Assembly: GCF_017876795.1 (NCBI RefSeq) | Contig: NZ_JAGIOR010000003.1 | Coordinates: 1 to 64,000 of the forward strand | DNA length: 64,000 nt | From: Rhizobium leguminosarum | GTDB taxonomy: Bacteria; Pseudomonadota; Alphaproteobacteria; Rhizobiales; Rhizobiaceae | Direction of reading: 5' to 3' | Part shown: in pieces, positions 47,706 to 56,523 of the stretch | Numbering within the stretch: the first letter of the stretch is position 1 | Layout of the letters: every line of letters begins with the position of its first letter | Program-made: the position numbers and the translations under genes | The notes under the pieces: model-generated | What the model saw: the letters and a program-made list of their open reading frames with translations, nothing else | Databases searched by the model: none | What the model was told of the DNA's origin: nothing

Positions 47706-48851
47706 GTGGTTTGATCAAGACAAAGGAGTCCGATTTAGGATTCCAATTTTCGCATGAATATGCGACGGTCCTGCATGCGCACAGGTGTCACATTTGAGGT
47801 TTCCGCTGCCGACCGGGTTCGGCTGAACGCAATCGTTTCGGCAGGCAGATCGCCGCAAAAGCATGTGTGGCGGGCGAAGATCATCTTGATGACCGACGAG
47901 GGTTTGGGAACGGTCGCGATCATGGAGGCGACGGCTAAGTCGAAGACCTGCGTCTGGCGTTGGCAGGAGCGCTTCATGACGGAAGGCGTAGACGGCCTTT
48001 TGCGCGACAAGAGCCGGCCGCCCGGCACTGCGCCGCTTGAGGTTGATCTTGTCGACCGGGTTGTTGCTCTGACGCAGGAGCCGCCCACGCAGGAAGCCAC
48101 TCACTGGACGGTTCGTGCGATGGCAAAGGCTGTGGGGATTGCGGCGTCCTCAGTCGTCAAGATCTGGCATGAGCATGGTCTCGCACCCCATCGGTGGCGC
48201 AGCTTCAAACTATCGAACGACAAGGCTTTCGCCGAGAAGCTTCACGATGTGGTCGGTCTCTACGTCTCGCCGCCTGCCCATGCGATTGTCCTCTCCGTCG
48301 ATGAGAAAAGTCAGATCCAGGCGCTGGATAGGACGCAGCCGGGTCTTCCCATGAAGAAGGGTCGTGCCGGCACGATGACCCATGATTACAAGCGCCACGG
48401 CACCACCACACTTTTTGCTGCCCTGAATGTTCTCGACGGCTCCGTCATCGGCCGCAACATGCAGCGCCACCGGCATCAGGAGTTCATCCGCTTCCTCAAC
48501 ACCATTGAGGCTCAGTTGCCGAAGGATAAGGCGGTTCACGTCATCCTGGACAACTACGCCACACACAAACAGCCCAAAGTCCGGGCCTGGTTGGCGCGCC
48601 ATCCACGCTGGACCTTCCACTTCGTTCCGACATCCTGTTCCTGGTTGAACGCCGTCGAAGGTTTCTTCGCAAAACTCACCCGTCGTCGGCTGAGGAACGG
48701 TGTCTTTCATTCGGTCGTTGATCTTCAGGCAGCCATCAACCGCTTTATCAAAGAGCACAATGAAGAGCCGAAGCCCTTCATCTGGAAAGCAGACCCTGAC
48801 GACATCATCGCAGCCGTCAGACGTGGGCACCAAGTGTTGGAATCAAACCAC
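47706..48851 (+). mobile_element. IS630-family insertion sequence splitting nfeD
   Basis: A 1146-bp element with terminal inverted repeats GTGGTTTGAT (47706-47715) and its complement (48842-48851), flanked by TA on both sides (47704-47705, 48852-48853), the duplicated target usual for IS630. It carries one transposase gene. Removing it and one TA restores a continuous nfeD frame (EPEKKPNEPSDKQAEAPGN). Confidence 0.92.
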
Positions 48852-48854
48852 TAG
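47754..48854 (+). CDS. IS630-family transposase
   Basis: A 366-residue DDE transposase. N-terminal helix-turn-helix (VAIMEATAKSKTCVWRWQER) and a second (TVRAMAKAVGIAASSVVKIW) precede the catalytic core: AIVLSVDEKSQIQALDRTQP (first Asp), VHVILDNYATHKQPKVRAWL (second Asp) and SWLNAVEGFFAKLTRRRLRN (Glu), the DDE triad of IS630/Tc1. The family-normal length and intact frame suggest activity. The TAG stop (48852-48854) uses the duplicated target TA plus the next base G, so it depends on the insertion site. The ATG at 47754 was kept, though 47763 is possible. Confidence 0.92.
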   Translation: MNMRRSCMRTGVTFEVSAADRVRLNAIVSAGRSPQKHVWRAKIILMTDEGLGTVAIMEATAKSKTCVWRWQERFMTEGVDGLLRDKSRPPGTAPLEVDLVDRVVALTQEPPTQEATHWTVRAMAKAVGIAASSVVKIWHEHGLAPHRWRSFKLSNDKAFAEKLHDVVGLYVSPPAHAIVLSVDEKSQIQALDRTQPGLPMKKGRAGTMTHDYKRHGTTTLFAALNVLDGSVIGRNMQRHRHQEFIRFLNTIEAQLPKDKAVHVILDNYATHKQPKVRAWLARHPRWTFHFVPTSCSWLNAVEGFFAKLTRRRLRNGVFHSVVDLQAAINRFIKEHNEEPKPFIWKADPDDIIAAVRRGHQVLESNH

Positions 48855-49338
48855 GTTCGTTCGGCTTCTTTTCGGGTTCCGCATCACCGCCGAAAGGCTT
48901 TGCGCTGAGCGCGATTGGTGTCGCCGCACCTAGATTGGTCCCAGGCGCCATTGCCGCAATGTGGCTTGCGTAGAGAATATAGGTGCCGGCACTGGCAGCC
49001 CGTGCCCCACTCGGTGCGACGAAGCCCGCGACAGGCACCGGCGAGGCAAGGATCGCGCGAATGATTTCCCGCATGGAGGTGTCAAGGCCACCTGGTGTGT
49101 CCATTTGCAGAATGATCAAGACCGCTCCACGTTCGCCAGCACGCTGAATGCCTCGTATGACGTAGTCAGCTATCGCGGGCCCAATGGCGCCGTTCACCTT
49201 CAGGACGACAGCGGCGCGGTTGGACGCCGACGGTGCGACGAAGCCAAAAGCTGAGAGCAGCAAAAACAACAAAGTGAAGATTGGCGGTTGCCATCGCCAA
49301 CACCTTAATCCCCGCGTGACAATCTGCGGAACGTACAT
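48852..49338 (-). pseudogene. 5' part of nfeD (ClpP-class membrane protease), split by IS630
   Basis: About 150 codons on the minus strand. A signal/anchor (PIFTLLFLLLSAFGFVAPSA) is followed by the ClpP-like start (AAVVLKVNGAIGPAIADYVI), LIILQMDTPGGLDTSMREII, and the active-site serine block VAPSGARAASAGTYILYASH, then GTNLGAATPIALSAKPFGGD and EPEKKPNE before the insertion. The rest of the gene is across the element at 47703. Within this frame the IS adds SGLIPTLGAHV and a stop. A start at 49338 lacks a clear ribosome site. NfeD proteases usually sit beside a slipin gene, absent here. Confidence 0.88.
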
Positions 49339-49682
49339 AATATTTAATGTATGTCGGAAATTACAAAGGAAAAGGAAGAGGCGTCTCAGGATTTACGAAC
49401 AAGCGAAGAACACCAAGCTCAAGGCTTCGCTTGCACGGTTGGTTTAACCTCTGAGGATGAAAGGCCTCAAGCCTTGGATGAGCTCCGGAGCCAATGATGA
49501 CGATTGCCGTTACGCCTTCATAGGTAACTTTGGAGGTCATCGTCAGATGTGGGTGTAAATAGGCCCCGCTGGCCCCACGCCATGCATGCGCCAAACTCCT
49601 CGGTGCGTGGCCTGGCGATCTAGTAGAGACAAAAATCGACCCGCGGCCGCCTCCGAGGACCGGAGGCGGCGCGATACAGACT
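49339..49682. other. Intergenic region between nfeD 5' part and the binding-protein gene
   Basis: No convincing gene. Only a small frame on the minus strand (49361-49594) without homology was seen and not accepted. The end nearest the binding-protein gene holds the terminator hairpin at 49646-49670. The region directly upstream of nfeD (49320-49370) is AT-rich and may hold its promoter. Confidence 0.5.
49646..49670 (-). terminator. Terminator hairpin after the minus-strand binding-protein gene
   Basis: GCCGCCTCCG (49646-49655) pairs perfectly with 49661-49670 around a five-base loop. On the minus strand a run of five T follows about eight bases after the stem. It lies 12 bases past the stop of the binding-protein gene at 49683. 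Confidence 0.7.
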
Positions 49683-50696
49683 TTATTGAGCCTTCATTAC
49701 GAATTCAGTCGTGTACGTCTTTGATAAGTCGATCGTCTTGCCCTGAACATTTTTGGAAAATTCGGAGAGAACGGCGAGAACCGTCTTCGGTCCGTCTTCC
49801 GGCATCCTACCGTCCGGCGTGAACATCGCCTTACCATTTTCAAGCGCTTTTACGTAGCCTTCCTTGTCGCCGACGTAAAAGTCACTCGGCATTTTGTCAG
49901 CGATCTCGGACGCGGGGTGCGTATTAATGAAGTGCAGCGTCTTAACGAAAGCGTTCGCGAGCTTCTGCACCACCTCCTTGTGTGCATTGACCCAGTCGGC
50001 GTCCATATAAAGAGACGCGGCCGGATAAGTGCCACCAAGGACGGCCTTGGTTCCCGCCATCGTTCGCATGTTGATCAAGACTTTGGCCTCGCCCGTTTTG
50101 AGCATGCGGGAGATCGTCGGCTCGGTGGTCATGCCGGCTTGAATGGCATCCTGCTGGATGGCGGCGATGAATGTTTGGCCGGCACCGACGGGAACTGAGG
50201 TGAACTCGCCGAGCTTTAAGCCATTCTTGACCGCCAGATACTGCGTCAGGAAATTCGTGGACGAACCAAGCCCGGTGACGCCGAGGTTCTTGCCCTTGAA
50301 ATCAGCGGGCGACTTGATCTCCGGATGTTTGCTGGACACCAGTTCGACTTCTCCCGGCGCCTGACTGAACTGCACAACGGATTCGACGAATTTGCCCTTA
50401 CCCTGCAGGTCAATGCAATGATCATAGAAACCGACCACACCCTGAACGGCGCCGGAGAGCATCTCGTTTTCCGCGTCCACGCCGGCCGGTTCGTTGAGAA
50501 GCTCAACGTCGAGATCTTCGTCTTTGAAGTAGCCGAGCGCTTCCGCAAGCTTGGCCGGCAGATAAATCTGCTTTTCATAGCCGCCCACCATGATGGAGAT
50601 CTTGTCGGCAGCTTGGGCTGCTGTGGCACCGAGCGAACTGGCTGCCATCGCTAAGGCCAGGCCTGCAGAATAAATGAAAACGCGTGATGAATGCAT
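49683..50696 (-). CDS. NMT1/SsuA/TauA-like ABC transporter substrate-binding protein (orphan)
   Basis: A 337-residue periplasmic binding protein. Sec signal (SAGLALAMAASSLGATAAQA, probable cut after AQA) precedes KISIMVGGYEKQIYLPAKLA, the usual opening of the nitrate/taurine/thiamine-precursor class. The DFKGKNLGVTGLGSSTNFLT segment and AGQTFIAAIQQDAIQAGMTT ligand-domain block follow. No permease or ATPase gene lies next to it, which is unusual. A strong hairpin ends the transcript. The ligand is unknown; thiamine-precursor, sulfonate and nitrate are typical for the fold. Confidence 0.88.
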   Translation of the reverse strand: MHSSRVFIYSAGLALAMAASSLGATAAQAADKISIMVGGYEKQIYLPAKLAEALGYFKDEDLDVELLNEPAGVDAENEMLSGAVQGVVGFYDHCIDLQGKGKFVESVVQFSQAPGEVELVSSKHPEIKSPADFKGKNLGVTGLGSSTNFLTQYLAVKNGLKLGEFTSVPVGAGQTFIAAIQQDAIQAGMTTEPTISRMLKTGEAKVLINMRTMAGTKAVLGGTYPAASLYMDADWVNAHKEVVQKLANAFVKTLHFINTHPASEIADKMPSDFYVGDKEGYVKALENGKAMFTPDGRMPEDGPKTVLAVLSEFSKNVQGKTIDLSKTYTTEFVMKAQ

Positions 50697-51022
50697 GAAA
50701 GTCTCCTCCTGAACAGGATATCGCCCGCCGCGCTCCTCACGGCGTCCTCTACGAGATCCACATACGACCGTAACTGACCCAAGCTTTCAGCGAGCTTTCA
50801 ATCTAAAGATACGACAACGCCGAAAGCGACAAATGCGGCCGGAAATATCCCGTCCACAGAGGTATGTGCTGACCGAAATTGGTGCGCACGCGCAGGAGCC
50901 GGGTCGGCGTGAAGCCCCGTTTGACGTGGGAGAAGAGGGGTGGTTGCCGCCAACATGGGATTCAGCGATCTGCGCGTTTGCCGCCCAGAGCGCTCAACTG
51001 GGCCAAGGTTGTCTGAACATAA
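50697..51022. other. Intergenic region upstream of the binding-protein gene and scpB remnant
   Basis: No gene was accepted. The first 130 bases likely hold the promoter of the minus-strand binding-protein gene. A plus-strand frame at 50833-51036 has no recognisable sequence and no ribosome site. Confidence 0.45.
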
Positions 51023-51275
51023 GGCGGCCGCGCTAATGCCAATCTGCAGCCGGTGAATCGCGGTAAATCGTCGAAAATCTTCGGCAAGGAAGTGCGCCGC
51101 GACCCGACTGCCAGTCTATGGGGCGACAGGTTCCTTAGCTCCGGGATCAATAGCCGGCCCCCACCTTACACCTATGTGACGACCAATTTCTCTCGGTATT
51201 CGGCATCGAGACGCTGCCCGACCTGCTTGGTCTCTCGGTTAGAGGACGCCGGGTTGTCGATCTCAAAGCGCGGAT
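51023..51275 (+). pseudogene. Decayed scpB-like (SMC-Scp segregation) gene fragment
   Basis: The reading NLQPVNRGKSSKIFGKEVRR (51041-51100) and PPPYTYVTT match the ScpB pattern of the winged-helix region. Then the next frame continues DQFLSVFGIETLPDL, which aligns with the ScpB segment after YVTT, and the first frame resumes at RLEDAGLSISKRG (51236-51274). So a frame change near 51185 and one near 51235 separate pieces that belong together in ScpB, and the N-terminal half is missing. It converges with the membrane-protein gene at 51282. A plasmid-borne ScpB relative that has decayed is the simplest reading. Confidence 0.55.
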
Positions 51276-51281
51276 GTCGTC

Positions 51282-52127
51282 TTAGACTTCTTCTCTGGCG
51301 GCAGCCAAACTTTCGTTTTCACGGGCCGCTGCCAATTCGCCATCCTCCCCGACCTCAACGAATTCCTCGCCTCCATGCCGCATGCTCATGAGGACTACGA
51401 TCGTGATGATGGCGGTTAGAAAGACTGCACTCGTTATAATTGTACCGAGGCCGAGGCCGCCATATTGCGTTGGCTGAGACATCAGGTCGCCGAACGATGC
51501 ACCCAGAGGTCGGGTCAAAATGTAGACCAGCCAGAAGCCGAGTACCGGGTTAAGACCGAGGAAGAAGTAGCCGATGGCGAGCGACATGATAATCATGCCG
51601 AACAGGACGCCGGTGGCCAGGTATCCAAGGGCAAACTTCTCGGCCACCAGATCGCCGGCCGCTGTGCCGAGCGCAAAGGTGAACAGAATGGCGAGCCAAT
51701 AGAAGGCCTCGCGCCGACCGGTGAATATGGAGTGGATTGAAAGCGTACGCTCCGTCTGAAACCACAGCAAGAAAGTCAGCGCCAAGGCGATTGAGAAACC
51801 AATCGTCGTATCCAGCAGCGCCACACGGAAATTGTCGACCAGATTGTCAGTGATCAAAGTGCCAACGATGCTGATCAGCACCACCGAAAGCCAATAGGCA
51901 GCGGGAACATATCGCTTCTGCGCAAATTGCCAAATCAATGCCCCCGCGAGAATAATGGACATGATCAGCGATGTCGCCGTCAGACCCACGCCCATCTGCA
52001 CATTAAGATAATCGGCTGCCGTTTCGCCCATCGTGACGGCCATCAGTTTAATCAGCCAGAAGTCGGGCGTGACGCGGGGGACACGATTGTAAACGACGGT
52101 TTTGACGGTTTCGGTCGCAGCAGGCAT
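51282..52127 (-). CDS. COG4705-type multi-spanning membrane protein
   Basis: A 281-residue integral membrane protein of the family annotated as an uncharacterised membrane-anchored protein (COG4705). VPRVTPDFWLIKLMAVTMGE begins the conserved domain. It has around eight hydrophobic segments, repeated ETAADYL and GTAAGDLVAEKFALGYLATG blocks (two similar halves), and a charged C-terminal tail (HGGEEFVEVGEDGELAAARE). The start at 52127 has an AAGGATA site; a longer frame to 52199 is less likely. Transport of an unknown solute is possible. It lies 95 bases after a small exported protein on the same strand. Confidence 0.82.
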   Translation of the reverse strand: MPAATETVKTVVYNRVPRVTPDFWLIKLMAVTMGETAADYLNVQMGVGLTATSLIMSIILAGALIWQFAQKRYVPAAYWLSVVLISIVGTLITDNLVDNFRVALLDTTIGFSIALALTFLLWFQTERTLSIHSIFTGRREAFYWLAILFTFALGTAAGDLVAEKFALGYLATGVLFGMIIMSLAIGYFFLGLNPVLGFWLVYILTRPLGASFGDLMSQPTQYGGLGLGTIITSAVFLTAIITIVVLMSMRHGGEEFVEVGEDGELAAARENESLAAAREEV

Positions 52128-52222
52128 GGCGAGTATCCTTGATAAAGCGGTAAACGTCTCGCTAAAGAGGTTAGGCGGCGCGGGCATTCCAAAGGGCACG
52201 CGATGACAGAGATTGCCTGGGC

Positions 52223-52612
52223 CTACTGAGCAGGCTGAGCAGGATTGTCGAGCTCCACCCTAAGGGCAGCGAGCGCCTTGTTGACCTTGTCAGCCGACGG
52301 GGCCGATTGCCTTAGTGCCTTGAGCGCCGCGTCTGAGGCGGCGTCAATGTTGTTCCAGCCGCTCGGGTTTAGCGGACGGATCGCGGTCTCAGCCTGGTCC
52401 CAAGCTGTTTCGTAGTCGGTAATACGTTTTGCGGCGGCTGACAGATCCCCCTTGGACGCGAGGGTTTGAACGTCGACTATGATAGTCTTGAACGATGACA
52501 GATCGCCGAGGTCCGCCGTTTCGGCGGGCGCATTGTTGGCATAGAGTTCAAAGCCAGTGAAGGCAGCTACCGGAGCAACAATAAGTGCAAAGGCAAGAAG
52601 AATTTGTTTCAT
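52223..52612 (-). CDS. Small periplasmic protein of unknown function
   Basis: A 129-residue protein with an N-terminal signal (MKQILLAFALIVAPVAAFTG) and an otherwise helical, Ala-rich mature part (KGDLSAAAKRITDYETAWDQ, SAPSADKVNKALAALRVELD). Family not recognised beyond similarity to small exported proteins often placed next to COG4705 genes. It lies directly upstream of the COG4705 gene on the same strand, probably an operon. Confidence 0.7.
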   Translation of the reverse strand: MKQILLAFALIVAPVAAFTGFELYANNAPAETADLGDLSSFKTIIVDVQTLASKGDLSAAAKRITDYETAWDQAETAIRPLNPSGWNNIDAASDAALKALRQSAPSADKVNKALAALRVELDNPAQPAQ

Positions 52613-52868
52613 CTGCGGTCCCCTAAATTCTGGCAGTGGAAAAGGGGCGTCACCTCCGTGTCGCCCCTCGCGGGTTGGGTGGGCACGCCTGCGGCGGCAG
52701 AGGGTACGCTCGCTGCTCTGCCACTGGCGTTCGGTTTACACGAAATGACTACGTGGATTCTATTAGCTGAGAATTAGAGCGGTGCCGGCGCGGGCCCCGA
52801 CACGCAATGAATCCGTCGCCAGTCGCCTGCAAAAGGGGCGGCCGGTGATGTCACTGGCCGCCCAAGCC

Positions 52869-53123
52869 TCACTTCTTCTGCGGGGTCAACTGCGAGACGA
52901 CCGCTTTTCCACCTTTGATCGTGTAGGTCAGCTGGACCTTCTCCCCGATGCGGAGTTTGGTGTCCTCGATCCCTTCGGGCAGGTTATAGGTCTTGCCGTC
53001 CGACAGCGTGATCGTATCGGCATTCTTGCTGACCGCGGTGATCTTGCCGGACGTCTGGGCGGCCAAGGCCATGCTTACCGGTGCGAGCGCTAGCATCGCG
53101 CACATAAGGATCTGTGGTTTCAT
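52869..53123 (-). CDS. DUF1344 family small periplasmic protein
   Basis: An 84-residue protein. A signal peptide (LMCAMLALAPVSMALA) is followed by a compact beta-domain: SGKITAVSKNADTITLSDGK and IGEKVQLTYTIKGGKAV. This matches the small DUF1344 proteins common in rhizobia, whose role is unknown. The start at 53123 (MKPQILM) has a GGAGAAG site; the longer frame to 53207 runs into the exporter gene end. It lies 80 bases after the FtsX-type permease gene on the same strand. Confidence 0.8.
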   Translation of the reverse strand: MKPQILMCAMLALAPVSMALAAQTSGKITAVSKNADTITLSDGKTYNLPEGIEDTKLRIGEKVQLTYTIKGGKAVVSQLTPQKK

Positions 53124-53203
53124 TCTACTTCTCCATTCACGGTTTGGGCCGCCGATATCTATCCTTCCCGCAATGCGGCATGGGTTGCGGGGAAAGCAGG
53201 TCC

Positions 53204-55858
53204 TCACTCGCCTCTGAGCTTCTCCGTGACGTGCGTCCGGCTGCGCACTGCCTCACGCGTCGCGGCCAGCAAAGCGGCGCCCCCAGCGGCGGCGACGAGG
53301 GTAGCGAGGTAGAACCACGGCACCGAAAGCACCTCGGGTGGGGGGTCGAACACACCGGTCAACAGCTTGACGAGCACATAGGCAATCAGCGTGCCCGCCA
53401 TGAGACCCAGGACCATACCGCTGCCGGTGACCAATACTGCTTCGCTCCAGACGAAGGCGCCGAGTTGTCGTGGCCGAGCTCCGAGAGCGACGAGGACGGC
53501 GAAGGAGCGCTCGCGATCGGCAAAACCCAGGCCGAGCACCAGTCCGCCCGAGGCAGCAAGCATGACTAGCGCGAAGATCAGCTCAAGCCGGGTCAGACCC
53601 GCGAGATCAACCGCGGTGAGGCTCGATCCGATCAAGGTGACGGCATCACCGATCTGGCTGATCTTGAGCCCCGGGAAAGCTGAGGTCGCGTTTCGGGCGG
53701 CAAGGGCGACGCGGGCCGGATCACCGCTCGAACGGAGGAGGACGATCTCACTTACCGCGGACCCGGTCTGCTGCACAATGTAAGCCGCGTTGGCGACCAG
53801 GAACGAATCCTTAGGTGCGGTCGGGAATTCGCGCACCACGCCCACGATGTGAAAGGGCACGATGTGGTACTGGTGGTCAGCCGCGTTTTGCAGACGCAGT
53901 TTGATGCTGTCGCCGCGACTGAGCTGATAGTCGTTCACGGTTTCCTGCGATACGAGCACGCCATCGGGCGTTCGGGCGAGGTCGGCGAGCATCGCTCTTG
54001 CGTCGCCATTCCCGAAATATGCGTCGGACATTGCCGTGGCCAGTCCGATGCGCATTGGATCGATGCCATAGAGATCCTGAAGGTCAGTTCCAACGTAAGC
54101 GTATCGGTGCTGCATCGGCTGAGCGGCCATCACGCCCGGCAGCGTGGAAAGGCGGTCGAGCGTCTGGGATGCGGGCTCGGCGGAGGTGCCCGTGACGGTG
54201 ACGTCGGCACCGTTTGTGAGCTCGGCATCGACCCGCGCTTGGGCCTCATAGGTCGCGTTGAAGATCGCAGTTGAGGCAGCGAACGCAAAAGCGAGAACGG
54301 TCAAGCCTACGCCAGCGGTTAGTCGCGGAGCTTGGCGTCCAAATGTTGCAGCCACCACATCCGCGAGGCGACCGGCGATGGGTTGTAGGCCTTTGGCGAT
54401 GACCGGCCGGCCGCGCCGCAGCCCCGCCCCGACCAGCCGCATGACGAATAGCGCCAAGCCAGTCCAGAGCAGCACAGGGCTCAGGAAGGCTGTGTAGTCG
54501 ACCGCCGTCGCCGCCACGCCCTCCGGCGCGAGAACGACTTGGTATCCGCTCGTTGCCGAACGCCAGTAGAATGTCGCGGCCAGCGCCAGCAGCACCAAAT
54601 CGAGATAGCTGCGGGCCCAGAGCGGCGTCGCGAGGTTGCTGATGGGGCGCCGCGCGGCCGCAACGGTGGTGCTGCGCGCGTCGCGCCAAGCGGGAAACAG
54701 AATCGCTGCGAGAGAAAGCGTAACCCCGGCCCCGGCCACCGTGCCAAGCAAGGCGACGCCTTCGCTGCGCAAGAGAGCAACCCCAAGCGCCAAGTACGCG
54801 GCGAGAGCACCGAGGAGAATACCGATTATCGCACCGCAGAAACCCGCGACGGCAGCCTCAATCGCAGCCAGGTAAAGAACGGCATCGACCGTCGCCCCCC
54901 GCAAACGCAGCAACGCTTGGTCGCGGCGACGCTTTTCCCGCCCGGCGCCGGCCACGGCAAGCGTGATCAGCACGGCGAGGATAGCCCCGGGGGCGCCGAG
55001 AAACAGAAAGACTAGCCTTGCATAGAGGGCATCCTCGCGCACTGCCTCCAATCGCGCCGCCAGATTGTTCGAAAGCAGAGCCGCTGCGGCGACCCGAGCC
55101 TCCAAATTGTGCCCGCGCCCGGTCGCTGCGGTGCTCGCGGCGACCGCGTCGGATGATAAGTCATGATGATCGAGCTTGACGTGGAACTGGGTCCGAATTG
55201 TATCGGGCCGGCTCGCGCGCTGCTCCTCGAACATCTGCTTCCACTGAGGCAAGGGCAACAGCAAAACATTGTCGGGCGGCGCTTGCGGTGCGGCGCCAGC
55301 CGGTACACCGATCGCCTGAAAGACCGCATCGGCATTCGCCAGTTCGACAATGCCGGCGATCGTGACGCTGACGTCAGGTGCCTGATAGCGGTGGACGACC
55401 ACCTGATCCCCCACCGCGACATGCAGGTTGGCGGCAGTCTGCTGCGCCAACAGAACGCCGTCGAGCGATCCCTGCAAGCCCCGAACCTGCGCCGGGAGCC
55501 CACCAATATAACCGGGTTCGATGCCCAGCACCACGCCGCTCCCTGTGGCTTGCACGGTGTCAGCCGTGTTCGCCTCAAAGCCCGGCACCTCGGCATAGCC
55601 GACCCGCTGAAATTCCGTGACTGAGGCGGCGGCACGGACCTCAGCCTCGACCGCGGAAATGTCCGCCCCCGGCAGTAGTTGGACCTGCCAGTCAACGGGC
55701 ACCTGGGCGATCGACCGTGCCGTCATTTCGGCCGCGCTGGATTGCAAAAACGCACTCAGGCATGCAATGAAGGCGACCGTCAGGGCCACGCCACCGATGG
55801 TGCCGACGAGATGGCCGGAACGGGTTCGGACAAGTCCGATCAACCAGTACTGGTACAT
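53204..55858 (-). CDS. FtsX/MacB-type ABC exporter permease (two-domain)
   Basis: An 884-residue inner-membrane permease with an N-terminal membrane helix, a large extracytoplasmic domain (about 50-270), then two FtsX-like units: LVFLFLGAPGAILAVLITLA to about residue 400, and LELIFALVMLAASGGLVLGL to the end with SEAVLVTGSGMVLGLMAGTL. A second large loop between them (about 530-740) has LRLQNAADHQYHIVPFHIVG. The pattern is that of bacterial permeases of the duplicated type. It overlaps the following ATPase gene (by 19 bases), so it acts with one or both ATPases encoded upstream. Substrate unknown; lipoprotein or antimicrobial-peptide transport is plausible. Confidence 0.85.
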   Translation of the reverse strand: MYQYWLIGLVRTRSGHLVGTIGGVALTVAFIACLSAFLQSSAAEMTARSIAQVPVDWQVQLLPGADISAVEAEVRAAASVTEFQRVGYAEVPGFEANTADTVQATGSGVVLGIEPGYIGGLPAQVRGLQGSLDGVLLAQQTAANLHVAVGDQVVVHRYQAPDVSVTIAGIVELANADAVFQAIGVPAGAAPQAPPDNVLLLPLPQWKQMFEEQRASRPDTIRTQFHVKLDHHDLSSDAVAASTAATGRGHNLEARVAAAALLSNNLAARLEAVREDALYARLVFLFLGAPGAILAVLITLAVAGAGREKRRRDQALLRLRGATVDAVLYLAAIEAAVAGFCGAIIGILLGALAAYLALGVALLRSEGVALLGTVAGAGVTLSLAAILFPAWRDARSTTVAAARRPISNLATPLWARSYLDLVLLALAATFYWRSATSGYQVVLAPEGVAATAVDYTAFLSPVLLWTGLALFVMRLVGAGLRRGRPVIAKGLQPIAGRLADVVAATFGRQAPRLTAGVGLTVLAFAFAASTAIFNATYEAQARVDAELTNGADVTVTGTSAEPASQTLDRLSTLPGVMAAQPMQHRYAYVGTDLQDLYGIDPMRIGLATAMSDAYFGNGDARAMLADLARTPDGVLVSQETVNDYQLSRGDSIKLRLQNAADHQYHIVPFHIVGVVREFPTAPKDSFLVANAAYIVQQTGSAVSEIVLLRSSGDPARVALAARNATSAFPGLKISQIGDAVTLIGSSLTAVDLAGLTRLELIFALVMLAASGGLVLGLGFADRERSFAVLVALGARPRQLGAFVWSEAVLVTGSGMVLGLMAGTLIAYVLVKLLTGVFDPPPEVLSVPWFYLATLVAAAGGAALLAATREAVRSRTHVTEKLRGE

Positions 55859-56523
55859 TCGAACCTCGCGTCCATGTCTTCGATTTTGCCGTGACGCATC
55901 AGCCAGATGCGGTTCATCTTTGCAGCCACGCGCTCGTCATGCGTGGCGATGACGATGGCGCTTCCCGATTGCCGACCCCAGGCGAGGAGTCGGTCGACCA
56001 GCAACACGGCACTGGCCTGATCAAGTTGGCCTGTCGGCTCGTCGGCGACGATCAATTGCGGATTGGTCGAAACGGCCCGTGCTACGGCGACCCGCTCGGC
56101 CTGGCCGCCGGAAAGCTGCTCCGGCAGCCTTGCCGCCAGGTCTTCGGCGCCGAAAGCAGCAAGCATAGCCAGGGCCTGCGCTTCGGCTTCGGCGCCACTA
56201 CTGAGAAGGATCGGTAGCGCGACGTTCTCGACGGCAGTGAGTGCGGGCATGAGGTTTGCGGATTGGAAGACGACGCCGATCCGCTCCGGGCGCAATTTTC
56301 GGCGCGGACCGAGCCCCGGCCACTCGATTTGACCCGAGCTTGGGCAGTCCAGCCCGGCGATCAGGTTCAAAAGTGTTGTTTTGCCGTCGCCCGAAGGCCC
56401 CATAATCGCGATCGTCTCCCCAGCGTCGATCTTGAAGGAGCAAGCCTGGACGGCCGACACGGTTTCCCGCTCGCGCGGAAAGCTGCGCCACAGGTCGGTG
56501 GCGACGGCCAGGACCTTAGTCAT
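55840..56523 (-). CDS. ABC transporter ATPase of the FtsX-type exporter (second)
   Basis: A 227-residue ATPase. Walker A GPSGDGKT is at 42-49, the signature is LSGGQAERVAVARAV, Walker B is LIVADEPTGQLD, and the H-loop lies in VIATHDERVA. This is the MacB/LolD pattern. The start at 56523 overlaps the previous ATPase gene by eight bases and the stop overlaps the permease gene. Paired with the first ATPase it would give a heterodimeric motor. Confidence 0.9.
   Translation of the reverse strand: MTKVLAVATDLWRSFPRERETVSAVQACSFKIDAGETIAIMGPSGDGKTTLLNLIAGLDCPSSGQIEWPGLGPRRKLRPERIGVVFQSANLMPALTAVENVALPILLSSGAEAEAQALAMLAAFGAEDLAARLPEQLSGGQAERVAVARAVSTNPQLIVADEPTGQLDQASAVLLVDRLLAWGRQSGSAIVIATHDERVAAKMNRIWLMRHGKIEDMDARFECTSTG

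Noticed and set aside
47428..47718. A 96-codon minus-strand frame starting inside the IS630 end
   Set aside because: It is a shifted reading of the nfeD part; the true nfeD frame gives the NfeD sequence.
49361..49594. A 77-codon minus-strand frame
   Set aside because: No hydrophobic or conserved pattern and no ribosome site; it lies in the intergenic gap before nfeD.
50833..51036. A 67-codon plus-strand frame
   Set aside because: No ribosome site, no similarity, and it stops inside the scpB-like remnant in a different frame.
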